A stretch of DNA of 64,000 nucleotides, taken from Rana temporaria. Its lineage: Eukaryota > Chordata > Amphibia > Anura > Ranidae. Positions 54,632 through 64,000 of the stretch are shown one piece after another. Made by a program: the position numbers and the translations under genes. Every line of letters starts with the position of its first letter. Position 1 is the first letter of the stretch. Location of the stretch: the NCBI RefSeq assembly GCF_905171775.1, contig NC_053491.1, positions 401,598,838 to 401,662,837 on the forward strand, written 5' to 3'. The notes beneath the pieces are model-generated. The model was not told the origin of the DNA. It ran no database searches and worked only from the letters and a program-made list of their open reading frames with translations.

Positions 54632-55222
54632 ACACGTGAGCAAGTCTTAGTAGACGAAACGTCGGGAGGAGACGTACTGACGTCACCGAAACTTTGAGGA
54701 CTACACGTTCTACTACCGGCCGGATCTTTTGTGCTGTTTTAAAAAGCTTTTTTATGTAAGTGTACTACATTTTTGCCCATTAAATGCTTAAACGTTATCA
54801 CACCATTGTGAGTTTCTTCCTCCATGACCGCGGATTGTCTGATACACTTTGGTGAATCCGAGGATTGTCTGTGGGAGAATTCATTTCCAGTGGCTGCCCA
54901 TATCCCCCGTGTGTTTTCGATTTGTTTATACCTAGATCTCTGGTAAGGGTCAGTGTGTTTTTAGGTGGTGGTTTGCATGTCACACTGTCCGTCTGCCAGT
55001 CACAGGGGGAATTTCTGTGTGTGATTACCTGACAATATCACACTATCTAGTTTTATTTTTTTGTTTGCTTTCTGGATGTTCCACTGATCCACTGCTGGGA
55101 AGACCTTATCAAGATCCTGATCTCCTATGCAGCCCAGGTGTGTGACTAATCCGCTTGGCTTGATCCTTTGGATCTGAATATCTGGTAAGGGTCAGCACTC
55201 ACAGGGAACATTGATCCAGATC
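54632..55222 (+). repeat. PLE pLTR fragment C, inverted
   Basis: Matches 57545-58132 on the same strand and the pLTR of copy A in reverse. It begins within the hammerhead-like motif (CGTGAGCAAGTCTTAG) and ends GATCCAGATC, where it joins a truncated ORF2. The two breakpoints are not at element ends, implying template switching or rearrangement. Confidence 0.88.
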
Positions 55223-56444
55223 CAGCTTGGCCAATTTATTCATGGCCAAGTGGGAGGAGGATGTCGTCGATGTTGCTTCTAGGCCCCATATTATGTTATG
55301 GGCCAGATACATCGACGACATCCTCCTCCTATGGAGAGGCTCTGAGGAGGAGTTGTCTGAGTTCATGTCCTTCCTCAATATTAACAACAGAGGCATAATC
55401 CTCAAATATGAGGCTAGTAGAGACAGTATTAATTTTCTAGATCTGTCTATCTCAGTGAAGGAGGGAAGGTTCATTACTTCTACTCACTTTAAAACCACAG
55501 ATAGGAATTCGTTTATCCCACATGACAGCTGCCACCATGCCTCATGGCTCGGAGCAGTCCCTAAGGGACAATTCCTTAGACTTAAAAGGAATTGTAGTGA
55601 GCAGAGCACTTTTTCTGAACAGGCTGGTGTTCTTACACAGCGTTTTTTGGAAAAGGGATATGGCCGAGACTCTCTTGTAGAGACTCTAGATTTAGTCTCA
55701 GGTACTAAGCGAGAGGATCTTCTCCAGACCAAGCCTAAAGCGGACCAGTTGGCTAACTACAAAGCTCCCTTCATTACAGACTACTCCTGTCAGCATGCCA
55801 ATGTCAGACACATCGTGTCTAAGCACTGGCATGTACTTAGAAGTGACAAGACCCTGAATGCCATTCTCCCTGACAAGCCGAGAGTGGTATTCAGGGGGTC
55901 CACATCCCTCAAAGATAAACTGTCACCGAATGTCTTGGATCCTCCCAAGATCCAATCAATGTTTTTGTCGGGTCTTGTTGGTTTCTTTAAATGTGGGAGA
56001 TGTCAGGTCTGTGCTGTCAATACAGTAATTCCAAAGAGAACCACAAGTTTCTCTTCCAGACATTCATCCAAGACTTTCCCCATTGAGTCATTCATTACCT
56101 GCTCTAGCACAGGTGTCATATATCTACTACAATGCCCTTGCGGCCTCCAATACGTGGGTAGGACAAAGCGTTTACTTCAAATACGCCTGAATGAACATAT
56201 AGCCAACATTACGAGTGGCTATCCTGACCATTCAGTGTCCAGACATTTTTTGGAGGCCCACAATCAAGATCCCAAGGGTATTATCTGTATGGGGATAGAT
56301 AAATTTCAGGCACACTGGCGAGGCAGTGATCTTGTAAGGAGCATTTCACGAACTGAAATGTTGTGGGTTCACACACTAAAATGTTATGAACCGCATGGTC
56401 TAAACATCGAAGTGGATGTGAACTGCTTCATTGACAACTCCTAG
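55223..56444 (+). pseudogene. PLE ORF2, 5'-truncated copy D, inverted
   Basis: An open frame on the plus strand from the RT motif 4 region (LANLFMAKWEEDVVDVASRP) through WARYIDD, the motif 6-7 region, CGRCQVC and a GIY-YIG domain to TAG at 56442-56444. GIY-YIG keeps the canonical Arg (IRLNEH). RT motifs 1-3, including the first catalytic Asp, are missing, so no functional RT. Frame integrity over 400 codons and near identity to copies A and B indicate a recent origin. Confidence 0.9.
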
Positions 56445-58253
56445 CTAGCACTGAAATTTTTGGTGCAAGATGCCCCAGTTTGACATACTTGGCCTCTTCT
56501 TCTCCTGATTTTTGAATTTCTCGTTTTTGAATTTTTAATTTTAAGAGATTAAATCATACGAGCTCTGAATAGTTGCTGTCGGCGTTAGCCCAGACGGCAC
56601 TTCCCTACTTAGTAGGTCTATATTAATTGTTGTTGGGGTCTATATTATAATACATATGTTCTTTTGAGTTTTACATGTATTCTATATAATATACTGTATA
56701 TATTTTTATATATTCCGTATTTACAATTTTATTTTTATACTTGTTTATAATTTGTATACTGTTTATGCATTTCACGAAGGCATTGAGCATTGCCTGACTG
56801 GAATTTTTTGTATTGTGGACATAGGTCTCAGGTGCCCCAATTAGCCATCATGTACTTATGAACCTTACATTAAGATTCAATTGGGCATATTGCACATATT
56901 TTTTAATTAATTAATTTTTAAAGTAATTTTTTATAAAAAAAAAAAAAAAAAAAAAAATATCTACTTTTGATTATATATGCTTATTTCATATTTTTGCATG
57001 TATATTCCTCCATTCAAGCGGATGACATGGTGATCTTTGTTAGATCTATCTGATATTTGCTTTATGAATGGTAAATGCTGAGATAATTTGTCACAACATC
57101 CCATTTGCGGTAGAGAGGCGTGGCAATCACATACATCACAGCGCAATAACTTTTTGTTTTTACTCTGTGCTCTACCAAACTATAGGGCTACAGCAATCAA
57201 GAGCCTTTCATGATGTCATCATTTTATTCACAGTTCCGCACTTCCTTCGTTTTGGACGTGGGGACATTAATTTGAAATTTTTTTGTACCTGGATACTATG
57301 TTTCCGCGGATGATTGGGACACTTGGGGGGCTGCCCGATTGGCTCAGACAGCCCTCTGCTTGTTACTCAAATCACCGGACATCTCCAGGATGATTTGTAT
57401 ATGTTTTTAAATTTGCCCTTTTCCTTTTCCCTGAGTTAAGATGGCGGACGGGGTTTCACCTGAGACGTGCGCCCATCATTGGCCTAGCTGGCTCCGCCTC
57501 CTTACTTGTACTTAAACGGTGACGCAGGACGCCTCCTCAATACCCGTGAGCAAGTCTTAGTAGACGAAACGTCGGGAGGAGACGTACTGACGTCACCGAA
57601 ACTTTGAGGACTACACGTTCTACTACCGGCCGGATCTTTTGTGCTGTTTTAAAAAGCTTTTTTATGTAAGTGTACTACATTTTTGCCCATTAAATGCTTA
57701 AACGTTATCACACCATTGTGAGTTTCTTCCTCCATGACCGCGGATTGTCTGATACACTTTGGTGAATCCGAGGATTGTCTGTGGGAGAATTCATTTCCAG
57801 TGGCTGCCCATATCCCCCGTGTGTTTTCGATTTGTTTATACCTAGATCTCTGGTAAGGGTCAGTGTGTTTTTAGGTGGTGGTTTGCATGTCACACTGTCC
57901 GTCTGCCAGTCACAGGGGGAATTTCTGTGTGTGATTACCTGACAATATCACACTATCTAGTTTTATTTTTTTGTTTGCTTTCTGGATGTTCCACTGATCC
58001 ACTGCTGGGAAGACCTTATCAAGATCCTGATCTCCTATGCAGCCCAGGTGTGTGGCTAATCCGCTTGGCTTGATCCTTTGGATCTGAATATCTGGTAAGG
58101 GTCAGCACTCACAGGGAACATTGATCCAGATCTTTCCACACGTTGTGATTCCACATGATTATCTGATTATGCACAGAACTTTCACAGAGTTGATATTGGA
58201 ATAAAGAAGATTTTTCTTCTTCTTTTGGGACTTTTTAGTGTTTACTATTTTTT
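56445..58253 (+). repeat. PLE pLTR, right end of the array, inverted
   Basis: Inverted copy of the two minus-strand pLTRs, including the hammerhead-like segment at 57534-57592. It is followed by 128 bases (58254-58381) of the leader of a further unit, cut off at the target duplication. Confidence 0.88.
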
Positions 58254-58646
58254 GATAAGTCACGTTTTTTTTAGCGCAACTCCATTTCTTCTTTTCATAG
58301 TATCTTTTGTTTGTATAAACATTTTGAGTTTGCAGCTGTTTTTATTATTGTTATAGATAAGCGCACTTTTTCCATTTTTTGTATAATATATATCCCCATT
58401 TAAAAAAAAAATATTATTATGTATTCTTCTACATATTTTTGGTAATAAAAATCGCAATAAGCGTATATTGATTGGTTTGTGCAAAAGTTATAGCGCCTAC
58501 ACAATAGGGAATAGATTTATGGCATTTTTATTATAATTTTTATTTTTTTACTAGTAATGGCGGTGATCTGCGATTTTTATTGGGACTGCAACATTATGGC
58601 GGACAGATTGGACACTGTTGACACATTTTTGGGACCATCGACAACT

Positions 58647-59190
58647 ATGCCGTGTACACACCATCGTTTTTCTTGTCGTTCAAAAACCTGTTGTTTTTCA
58701 CAACGTGATTCCTTTCCAGCCTGACTTGCATACACACGTTCATGCAAAAAAACATCCGACCAAAGCGCGGTGACATACAACACGTATGATGGGACTATAA
58801 AGGGGAAGTTCCTTTCAAATGGTGCCACCCTTTGGGCTGCTTTTGCTGATCCTCGTGTTGGTAAAAGTTTGGTGAGAGAAACGATTCACGCTTTTCAGTC
58901 TTCGTGCTTTTCAGTCCGTTACAGTGTGATGAATGTGCTATCTCCATTCTGAACGCTAGTTTTACCAGAATGAGTGCTCCCGTCCCATACTTGATCCTGA
59001 GCATCCGCGTTCTTTTCCCCTCGGAAAAGCATACACACGACAAAAAGACTGACGTGAAACATGACGCGAAAAAAGAGAGCTGGTTTTAATTTTTTTGCGG
59101 ACAGGTTTTTCGTCTAGGGTGCATACACACGACCAATATAAAAAATGGAAATTTTCCCGTGGTGAAAAATGGTTGCGTGTACGAGGCATT
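58647..59190. mobile_element. Palindromic MITE, GTACACAC family, copy M3
   Basis: Ends ATGCCGTGTACACACCATC and (inverted) AATGCCTCGTACACGCAACC. The interior is rich in paired AAAACGACAA-type words. Inserted in P4. Short frames inside have no motif. Confidence 0.7.
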
Positions 59191-59399
59191 TTACATCAAA
59201 CGGTGCTATAAAAATGCATTGATTGCTGTGTAAATGTCACTGGCAGGAAAGAAGTTAACACTAGGGGGCGATCAAGGGGTTAACTGTATTCCCTAGTGTA
59301 TGTTCTAACTGTGGGAGATGGGGCTCACTAGTCACTATAGGAGATGACAGATTGTGGTTCCCAGCTAGTACAAACTCAAAATCTCTCTCTCCTCTCCTC

Positions 59400-59825
59400 T
59401 AAGGCCCTGTACACACGACCAGTTCATCCAATGAGAATGGTCTGAGGGACCGTTTTCATAGGTCCACCGCTGAAGTGGCCTGATGGTCTGATGTGTGTAC
59501 ACACCATCAGTTCAAAATCCGATCGGGTCAGAACACGGTGACGTAAAACACAACGACGTGCTGAAAAAAACAAAGTTCAATGCTTCCAAGCATGCGTCGA
59601 CTTGATTCTGAGAATGCGCGGGTTTTGAACCGATGCTTTTCTGTACTTACCATCGGTTTGGACCGATCGGTCAGCGGTCCATCGGTTCGATCTTAAAGCA
59701 TGTTTTAAAATTTTGGACCGAAGTAAAACAGACAGATGGGCTATACACACGGTCGGTTTGGACCAATGAAACTGAACCTCGGTCCATTGTCATCGGTTTT
59801 GTCCGACCGTGTGTACGCGGCCTTA
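59400..59825. mobile_element. Palindromic MITE, GTACACAC family, copy M4
   Basis: Ends AAGGCCCTGTACACACGACC and (inverted) AAGGCCGCGTACACACGGTC. The interior has repeated GGACCGATCGGTC-like and GGTTTGGACC words. Also inserted in P4. Confidence 0.78.
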
Positions 59826-60078
59826 GAACTGGGATGTGTGTGTTTACACTCACACATCCCTGTTCTGCCTCCCGTGCCTGTGATCGCACGTGGCTGGCGG
59901 TCATGAGCATCGGCACCCCCGCAGTGCAGCAGGCACGCGCACCTGCTATCCCGCTTAAAGAAGCCGAAGTAAAGCTACGATGGCTTGCAGGCTCATGCCG
60001 ACCTGCCGCAGTATAATGATGGTGGCTGGTCGGCAAGAGGTTAAAAGATAACTGTAACTTTGCACAATTGTTCTTTGA

Positions 60079-60252
60079 TTACCGTATTTATCGGCGTATA
60101 ACACGGGCAGGCAGATAACACGCACCCTAACTTTAAGAGGGAAGTTTCAGGAAAAAAACTTTCCAGAGCCCCTTGCGTATAAAACGCAGGCACAGTTTAC
60201 CCTCTATTTTCAGGGTAAAACAGTGAGTGTTATACGCCAATAAATACAGTAA
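60079..60252. mobile_element. MITE with TTACCGTATTTATCGGCGTA termini
   Basis: Left end TTACCGTATTTATCGGCGTA, right inverted end TTACTGTATTTATTGGCGTA, followed by TAACAC on both sides. 174 bases, non-coding. Confidence 0.85.
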
Positions 60253-61817
60253 TTAGCCTTCTTCACTTCCTCCCTTGAATGCTGCCCACCTGGAAAAATA
60301 TATTTAAAAAAATCACCACTTAGGAGGATATTTTAAATCCTTGGTACCGAACCTGTGGTCTGAGAGCCAAATGCAGCCCGTTGATATGTGATGCATGGCC
60401 CTTGGACCTCAGCAGTTTGTATCGGCAACACTTATTAGGGTAATAGCTTTGAACTCTACTAGCCCCATGTAACATGTTCCCAGTTTTCATCTTCTGCAGC
60501 ATAGCTCCAGCTAAAAATGTAGCATGTCCACACTCTCTGAGACTCCATTCTTCTATTATGTCTGTGGCTTCTGACAGTCTTCTCAAGCATTGCATACAGT
60601 ATATTGAACATTATGTGTGGCCCTTTGGTGATGTCAAGGGCTGCGTTTGAGGCCCCCCTAAGCTCATAAGTTGACAACTACTGTCTTAGATGGCACACGT
60701 AAAGGGTACATGTACAGAGTAGTCATGAGAATAAAAAAGAAAAGTCTGGTTCGCTGGACATTCACTGAACAATTGAAATAAGCCACAAACCCTGAATATA
60801 GCACTCAACCATGTTGAAGTCTACAGTAGACAAACCTTGTAATTTAACTGACTTTTTTCAAGGCCGATTTGTAAGCTGTTGAGAAGAAAAGGCATGGGGA
60901 GCAACAATAAACTACACAATACTTTTCAATAACATGCTTGGACGATGCCTTAAGCTGCTTGTGAAGTGGTTCACCTGTATGATATACTAAAGGAAAAGTG
61001 ACATTTACAAAGTAAAAAAATACAATTTAAATTGCTTCATTCTGATTATAAACAAACCGGATGGGGATTCAGCTCAAAATCTATACCAGACCTTTATCAA
61101 AGATAAGGCTTTGGAATGGATTGTAAGGGGAACGCCACAAAAAAAGCATGGTTTTCCTGCTAAAAGTCTATACCAGGCCCCAAAAAAGGGTGACAGGCTC
61201 CCAAAAATGAATGCTAGATGCTTATCAGAGCATGTGCAGACTGTGGGGGGAGAGGTTCTTGTCCCCAACATGGGAACCCCTTGCATTGCAATCTCCCAAA
61301 GGTTAAGGCACATGACCTACTATGGTTCAGGATTGGGGAGTGTATACATACTGCTCTTTGCTTTCCTGCCAGCCAGGCTTCATTTCTAGATAATAGTTGC
61401 CAATTATTATTTTTTTGCACCTCATCAGTGGTTGTTATAGTGCACCATAGCAACCAATGACTAGACAGCTGGCGGCATCCTCACAACAATTACTGTTGAT
61501 GTGAAAACTCTAACCATACAGAACAAATTTCACAGTCTTTTCCTGGGGGAACTGCTTCCGATTCAGCTGTGGTTGCATCCCCATGATCCCCTTTCCCAAG
61601 GAGTCTAACTATACTGGTAAGAGTAACCACAATCTGGTCCGACAGATGATACAAATGGGTGTTACAGAATGCAGCTTTGGTCTACTCAAGTCAAGACACT
61701 CAAGTAGTGTGCTTGTACCACTGGTGGGAAATTGTTCTGTAAGAATGTATTACTTGTTTTTTTGCAAAGCTACATAACTTTGCTTGCACAAATCGTGTGG
61801 AGTTCAACACTAACAAT
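60253..61817. other. Unassigned sequence without genes
   Basis: Nothing coding is recognisable. 60330-60680 resembles decayed dispersed repeat. 60700-61815 has no obvious repeat ends or tandem structure. The overlapping frames of 60-90 codons lack motifs. Confidence 0.3.
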
Positions 61818-62050
61818 AATGCCGCGTACACATGACCGTTTTTCATGACGTGAATTTTTTTTTTTATCTATAATGGTCATTATAATCGATCATGTGTAGG
61901 CTCCAGAGCATTTTTCTCGACGTAAAAAATGGACGTTGTGAAAAACGGTCGTCTGTAGGCTTTAACGATGTGAAAAAAACGCATATGCTCAGAGGCAAGT
62001 TATGAGACGGGAGCACTCGTTCTGATAAAACTAGCATTTTTATGATTTAA
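61818..62050. mobile_element. Palindromic MITE, GTACACAC family, copy M5, truncated
   Basis: Left end AATGCCGCGTACACATGACC followed by paired blocks (AAAAACGGTCGTCTGTAGGC). The matching right end is missing: the sequence breaks at the 3' end of the L1 at 62053. Confidence 0.65.
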
Positions 62051-62052
62051 AC

Positions 62053-64000
62053 CTTTTTTTATTTGAATACAAAATAATAATACATTATACAATTGTAGTA
62101 GTGCTTAATACTGTTATGGTACACAACTCAAATAAATCCACTAATCATGCAAATGCATACCGTCATATGTCCCCTCTAACCTGTGGGTACCTGTGGGTAC
62201 CATCCAAAACACTACTGCAAAACTGGGAGAGGAAAAAATAAATAAATAAGTAAATAAGTAAATAAATAAAATAATATAGACATTAAAAAAAAAAAAAAAA
62301 AAAAAAAAAGGAAAAGGGGGGAAAATCCGCCTACACTCTCTCCATTGTCCCGCATTCCCACTCTCCCCCCTCCCTGTTCAAATTACCATCTGTAATATCA
62401 ATCCTTACCCCCCTCCTCCCCCCTCCCTAGAATCCAAAAAGGATTTCCAGGAGGTCCAGATTCTTAAATATCTTTCCTTTTGGTGTTGTGCTGTCTGTAC
62501 TAATTCTTCTAATTTACTGATTTCTTTTACTTTGTTTATCCACATCTCTATTGTGGGTGGAGATGGTGACTTCCACTTCTTTGTTATGCACGCTTTTGCG
62601 GCATCTAATAGATGACCTAAGCTTGTCTCCCTATACGCTTTCTCTTGAATTTGATTCACGTGTAAAAGGTAAAATTCTGGGTCTTCCGGAATCTCATATT
62701 CTGAACAGGTCTGAAGTACCCTTTTAATCTCCAGCCAAAAGCTCCTTAACAGGGGACAGTCCCAAAATATGTGTAGCATCGTCCCTTTACTGCCTTGACA
62801 CCTCCAACATTTGTCTGACACCTCTGGGAAGATTTTGTTTAATCTCTCCGGTGTCCTATACCACCTTGCAAAAATCTTATAATTTGTCTCTTGTGTCTTT
62901 GCACATATTGATGTTTTATGCGTTCGTTTGTATATACGTTGTCGCTGTTCCATGCTAAATACCCTTTTTAATTCCTGTTCCCACTCCTGGACACATTTCA
63001 AAGGGTGGTTCCCTGACTGTGCAAGTAGTTCATAGCTTATTGAGAGAGTATGTTTTAATATTCCCCTCTCGCTACACATTTTCTCAAATCTCATGAGTGG
63101 TCTTTCGAAAACCCCCGGATTTGGTAGTGTGTTCAGGAAGTGGACCATCTGGAGTGCATTCCAAAACTTTAGACGGAATCCGCCCTCTTGTTCCATCAAT
63201 TCAGCTATTGTGAGCCATCTTCCCCTTCGGATATAGCTCACTACTTGTCTACATTCCCCCTCCCTTAGGTGTCGAAAAGCTCCATCTTCAAATCCCAAGG
63301 GAAAGAGGGGGTTCCCCATTACTGGATATAATGGGGAGGTCCTGGGATCCATACCCATCATGGAGAAAGCTATTACACATATTTTCACTGTGTTTCCCAG
63401 TATCGGGTTTTTGTTAATTTCTTTGGGTAAAGAGGCATACCACCATGGTGCCCTTTCTAATGGCATTTTAGATTGGGACTGTTCGATTTGTACCCAGAGT
63501 TTAGTATCTGAATGTCTGTTCCAATCTATTAACCTGTTCAGGTGTACGGCATAGTAGTACTTCCGTATATCTGGCACCCCCAGTCCTCCCTGTTGTTTAG
63601 TATACATTAGTTGTTTCCTTTGTATTCTGGGATTTTTGTGTGCCCATACAAACTCAAAAATAACTCTCTGACATTGTTTGAAATACTGCACTGGGATATG
63701 AATTGGTAATGTTTGGAGTAGGTAGAGTATTTTGGGGAGTATACTCATCTTAATAACGTTGCATCGGCCTAACCAGGTGTGGAACCCCTGATTCCACTTA
63801 TCCAGTAATATCTTCACCTTTTGCAGTAATGGTGGAAAATTTAATTCAAAAATCTTGTCTACTCTCCCTGTTAGTTGTATGCCGAGATATGTTAGTGCTT
63901 TATCCATCCATTTAAATTTAAATTTTTGTTTTAAGTGGATTATCGATGTTTGTGGTACGTTAATTCCCATTGCTTCTGATTTATTGAAGTTGATACTTAG
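62053..64000 (-). mobile_element. Second L1-clade LINE, 3' part, continues past window
   Basis: Minus-strand L1 with its 3' end near 62053, where AAATAAAAAAAGG on the coding strand ends the element. The 3' UTR (62053-62404) contains a 28-base T-run on the coding strand (plus A-run 62286-62313) and AATA-rich simple repeat. ORF2 continues off the right edge. Not the same subfamily as the first L1: the proteins align but differ widely. Confidence 0.88.
62405..64000 (-). CDS. L1 ORF2p C-terminal part, partial at window edge
   Basis: Open throughout, from the window edge (LSINFNKSEAMG just after the RT core, cf. MNTEKTEIL in the other L1) to TAG at 62405. It shows YLGIQL, WLGRCNVIKMSILPKILYLL and QQGGLGVPDIRKYYYAV, a long post-RT domain, and a canonical zinc knuckle CWRCQGSKGTMLHIFWDC (C-x2-C-x7-H-x4-C). 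The end is glycine-rich (SREGGGGG). No stop or frameshift over 532 codons suggests a young copy. The endonuclease and FADD region lie outside the window, so overall integrity is unknown. Confidence 0.92.
   Translation of the reverse strand, partial: LSINFNKSEAMGINVPQTSIIHLKQKFKFKWMDKALTYLGIQLTGRVDKIFELNFPPLLQKVKILLDKWNQGFHTWLGRCNVIKMSILPKILYLLQTLPIHIPVQYFKQCQRVIFEFVWAHKNPRIQRKQLMYTKQQGGLGVPDIRKYYYAVHLNRLIDWNRHSDTKLWVQIEQSQSKMPLERAPWWYASLPKEINKNPILGNTVKICVIAFSMMGMDPRTSPLYPVMGNPLFPLGFEDGAFRHLREGECRQVVSYIRRGRWLTIAELMEQEGGFRLKFWNALQMVHFLNTLPNPGVFERPLMRFEKMCSERGILKHTLSISYELLAQSGNHPLKCVQEWEQELKRVFSMEQRQRIYKRTHKTSICAKTQETNYKIFARWYRTPERLNKIFPEVSDKCWRCQGSKGTMLHIFWDCPLLRSFWLEIKRVLQTCSEYEIPEDPEFYLLHVNQIQEKAYRETSLGHLLDAAKACITKKWKSPSPPTIEMWINKVKEISKLEELVQTAQHQKERYLRIWTSWKSFLDSREGGGGG

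Larger units (their letters stand above)
46134..58381. mobile_element. Penelope-like element array with inverted copies
   Basis: The array is bounded by one direct repeat TATAATATATATCC (46120-46133 and 58382-58395), showing it arrived or was fixed as a unit within P4. From left: minus-strand pLTR (46134-47937), ORF2 and ORF1 of a complete unit (47938-51452), leader, second minus pLTR (51676-53483) and a 5'-truncated ORF2 (53484-54631). The orientation then flips: a plus-strand pLTR piece (54632-55222), a truncated plus ORF2 (55223-56444), plus pLTR (56445-58253) and 128 bases of the next unit. Both outer ends are element 3' ends. Tandem and inverted partial copies with pLTRs are typical of PLEs. 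Confidence 0.9.
45870..60044. mobile_element. TTAA element (piggyBac-like), copy P4, hosting the PLE array
   Basis: Left end TTAACCACTTCAGCCCC (45870), right end GCAAGAGGTTAA (to 60044). Family blocks TTGCGATACGGCACTG and GAGATTTCTTTTGGTGGTA lie left of the PLE. CGCAATAAGCGTATATTG, ACTAGGGGGCGATCAAGGGG and CCGACCTGCCGC lie right of it. Besides the 12.2-kb PLE array it hosts MITEs M3 and M4. Without inserts it is about 1 kb. Confidence 0.75.

Noticed and set aside
46493..57893. Repeated 61- and 81-codon frames in all PLE pLTR copies
   Set aside because: Identical because the pLTRs are recent duplicates, not because of selection; no domain. Kept as part of the pLTR annotation.

Overview
This window reads as intergenic DNA from a frog, most likely a ranid. 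That is an inference from the repeat families present: TTAA-flanked elements starting CCACTTC, CpG-rich elements ending GGGCCAGATTCAC, a hAT ending TAGAGTTGAGC, palindromic elements ending GCCGCGTACACAC, and several Tc1/mariner, L1 and Penelope families together. I found no host protein-coding gene, rRNA, tRNA or CRISPR. Every long credible reading frame belongs to a transposable element. The long frames over 35.3-38.3 kb are an artefact of a stop-free CT-rich strand.

Layout: 0-3 kb holds tandem repeats, a LINE scrap and a GC-rich palindrome. At 3.25-3.95 kb is a solo LTR with a 5-bp target duplication. At 5.05-11.95 kb is a near full-length L1 on the minus strand, with a 15-bp duplication, an intact ORF1 and a broken ORF2, inserted in an older repeat. 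At 12.9-15.7 kb is a deleted Ty1/copia element whose 3' LTR holds a deleted Tc1 element. From 15.8 to 34.5 kb is a mosaic of non-autonomous DNA transposons (piggyBac-like, hAT, Harbinger-like, palindromic MITEs), a second solo LTR in a minisatellite, and Tc1 relics, many nested. At 34.7-39.4 kb a TTAA element contains a minisatellite, which contains a hAT, which contains about 2.9 kb of pure GA-rich satellite. At 44.0-45.6 kb is a full-length but mutated Tc1 transposon. The last 2 kb is the 3' half of a second L1 running off the window.

The most notable region is 46.13-58.38 kb. It is a Penelope-like element (PLE) array: one complete minus-strand unit (ORF1 plus an RT/GIY-YIG ORF2) between two nearly identical pLTRs, a 5'-truncated minus copy, then inverted plus-strand fragments. 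The whole 12.2 kb is bounded by one 14-bp target duplication inside a TTAA element. In the complete unit, ORF1 and ORF2 overlap in a -1 relation. A GGGTTTT slippery heptamer sits in exact phase in the overlap, and ORF2 has no AUG before its conserved N-terminal block, so expression by programmed -1 frameshifting is a testable proposal. This unit also carries Leu at the usually invariant Arg of the GIY-YIG domain, while both truncated copies keep Arg.

Genes here do not cooperate as a host pathway. They are self-contained transposon modules: L1 RNA-binding ORF1p with EN/RT ORF2p, PLE ORF1 with RT-endonuclease, and Tc1 transposase acting on its inverted repeats. The nesting gives a relative insertion order.
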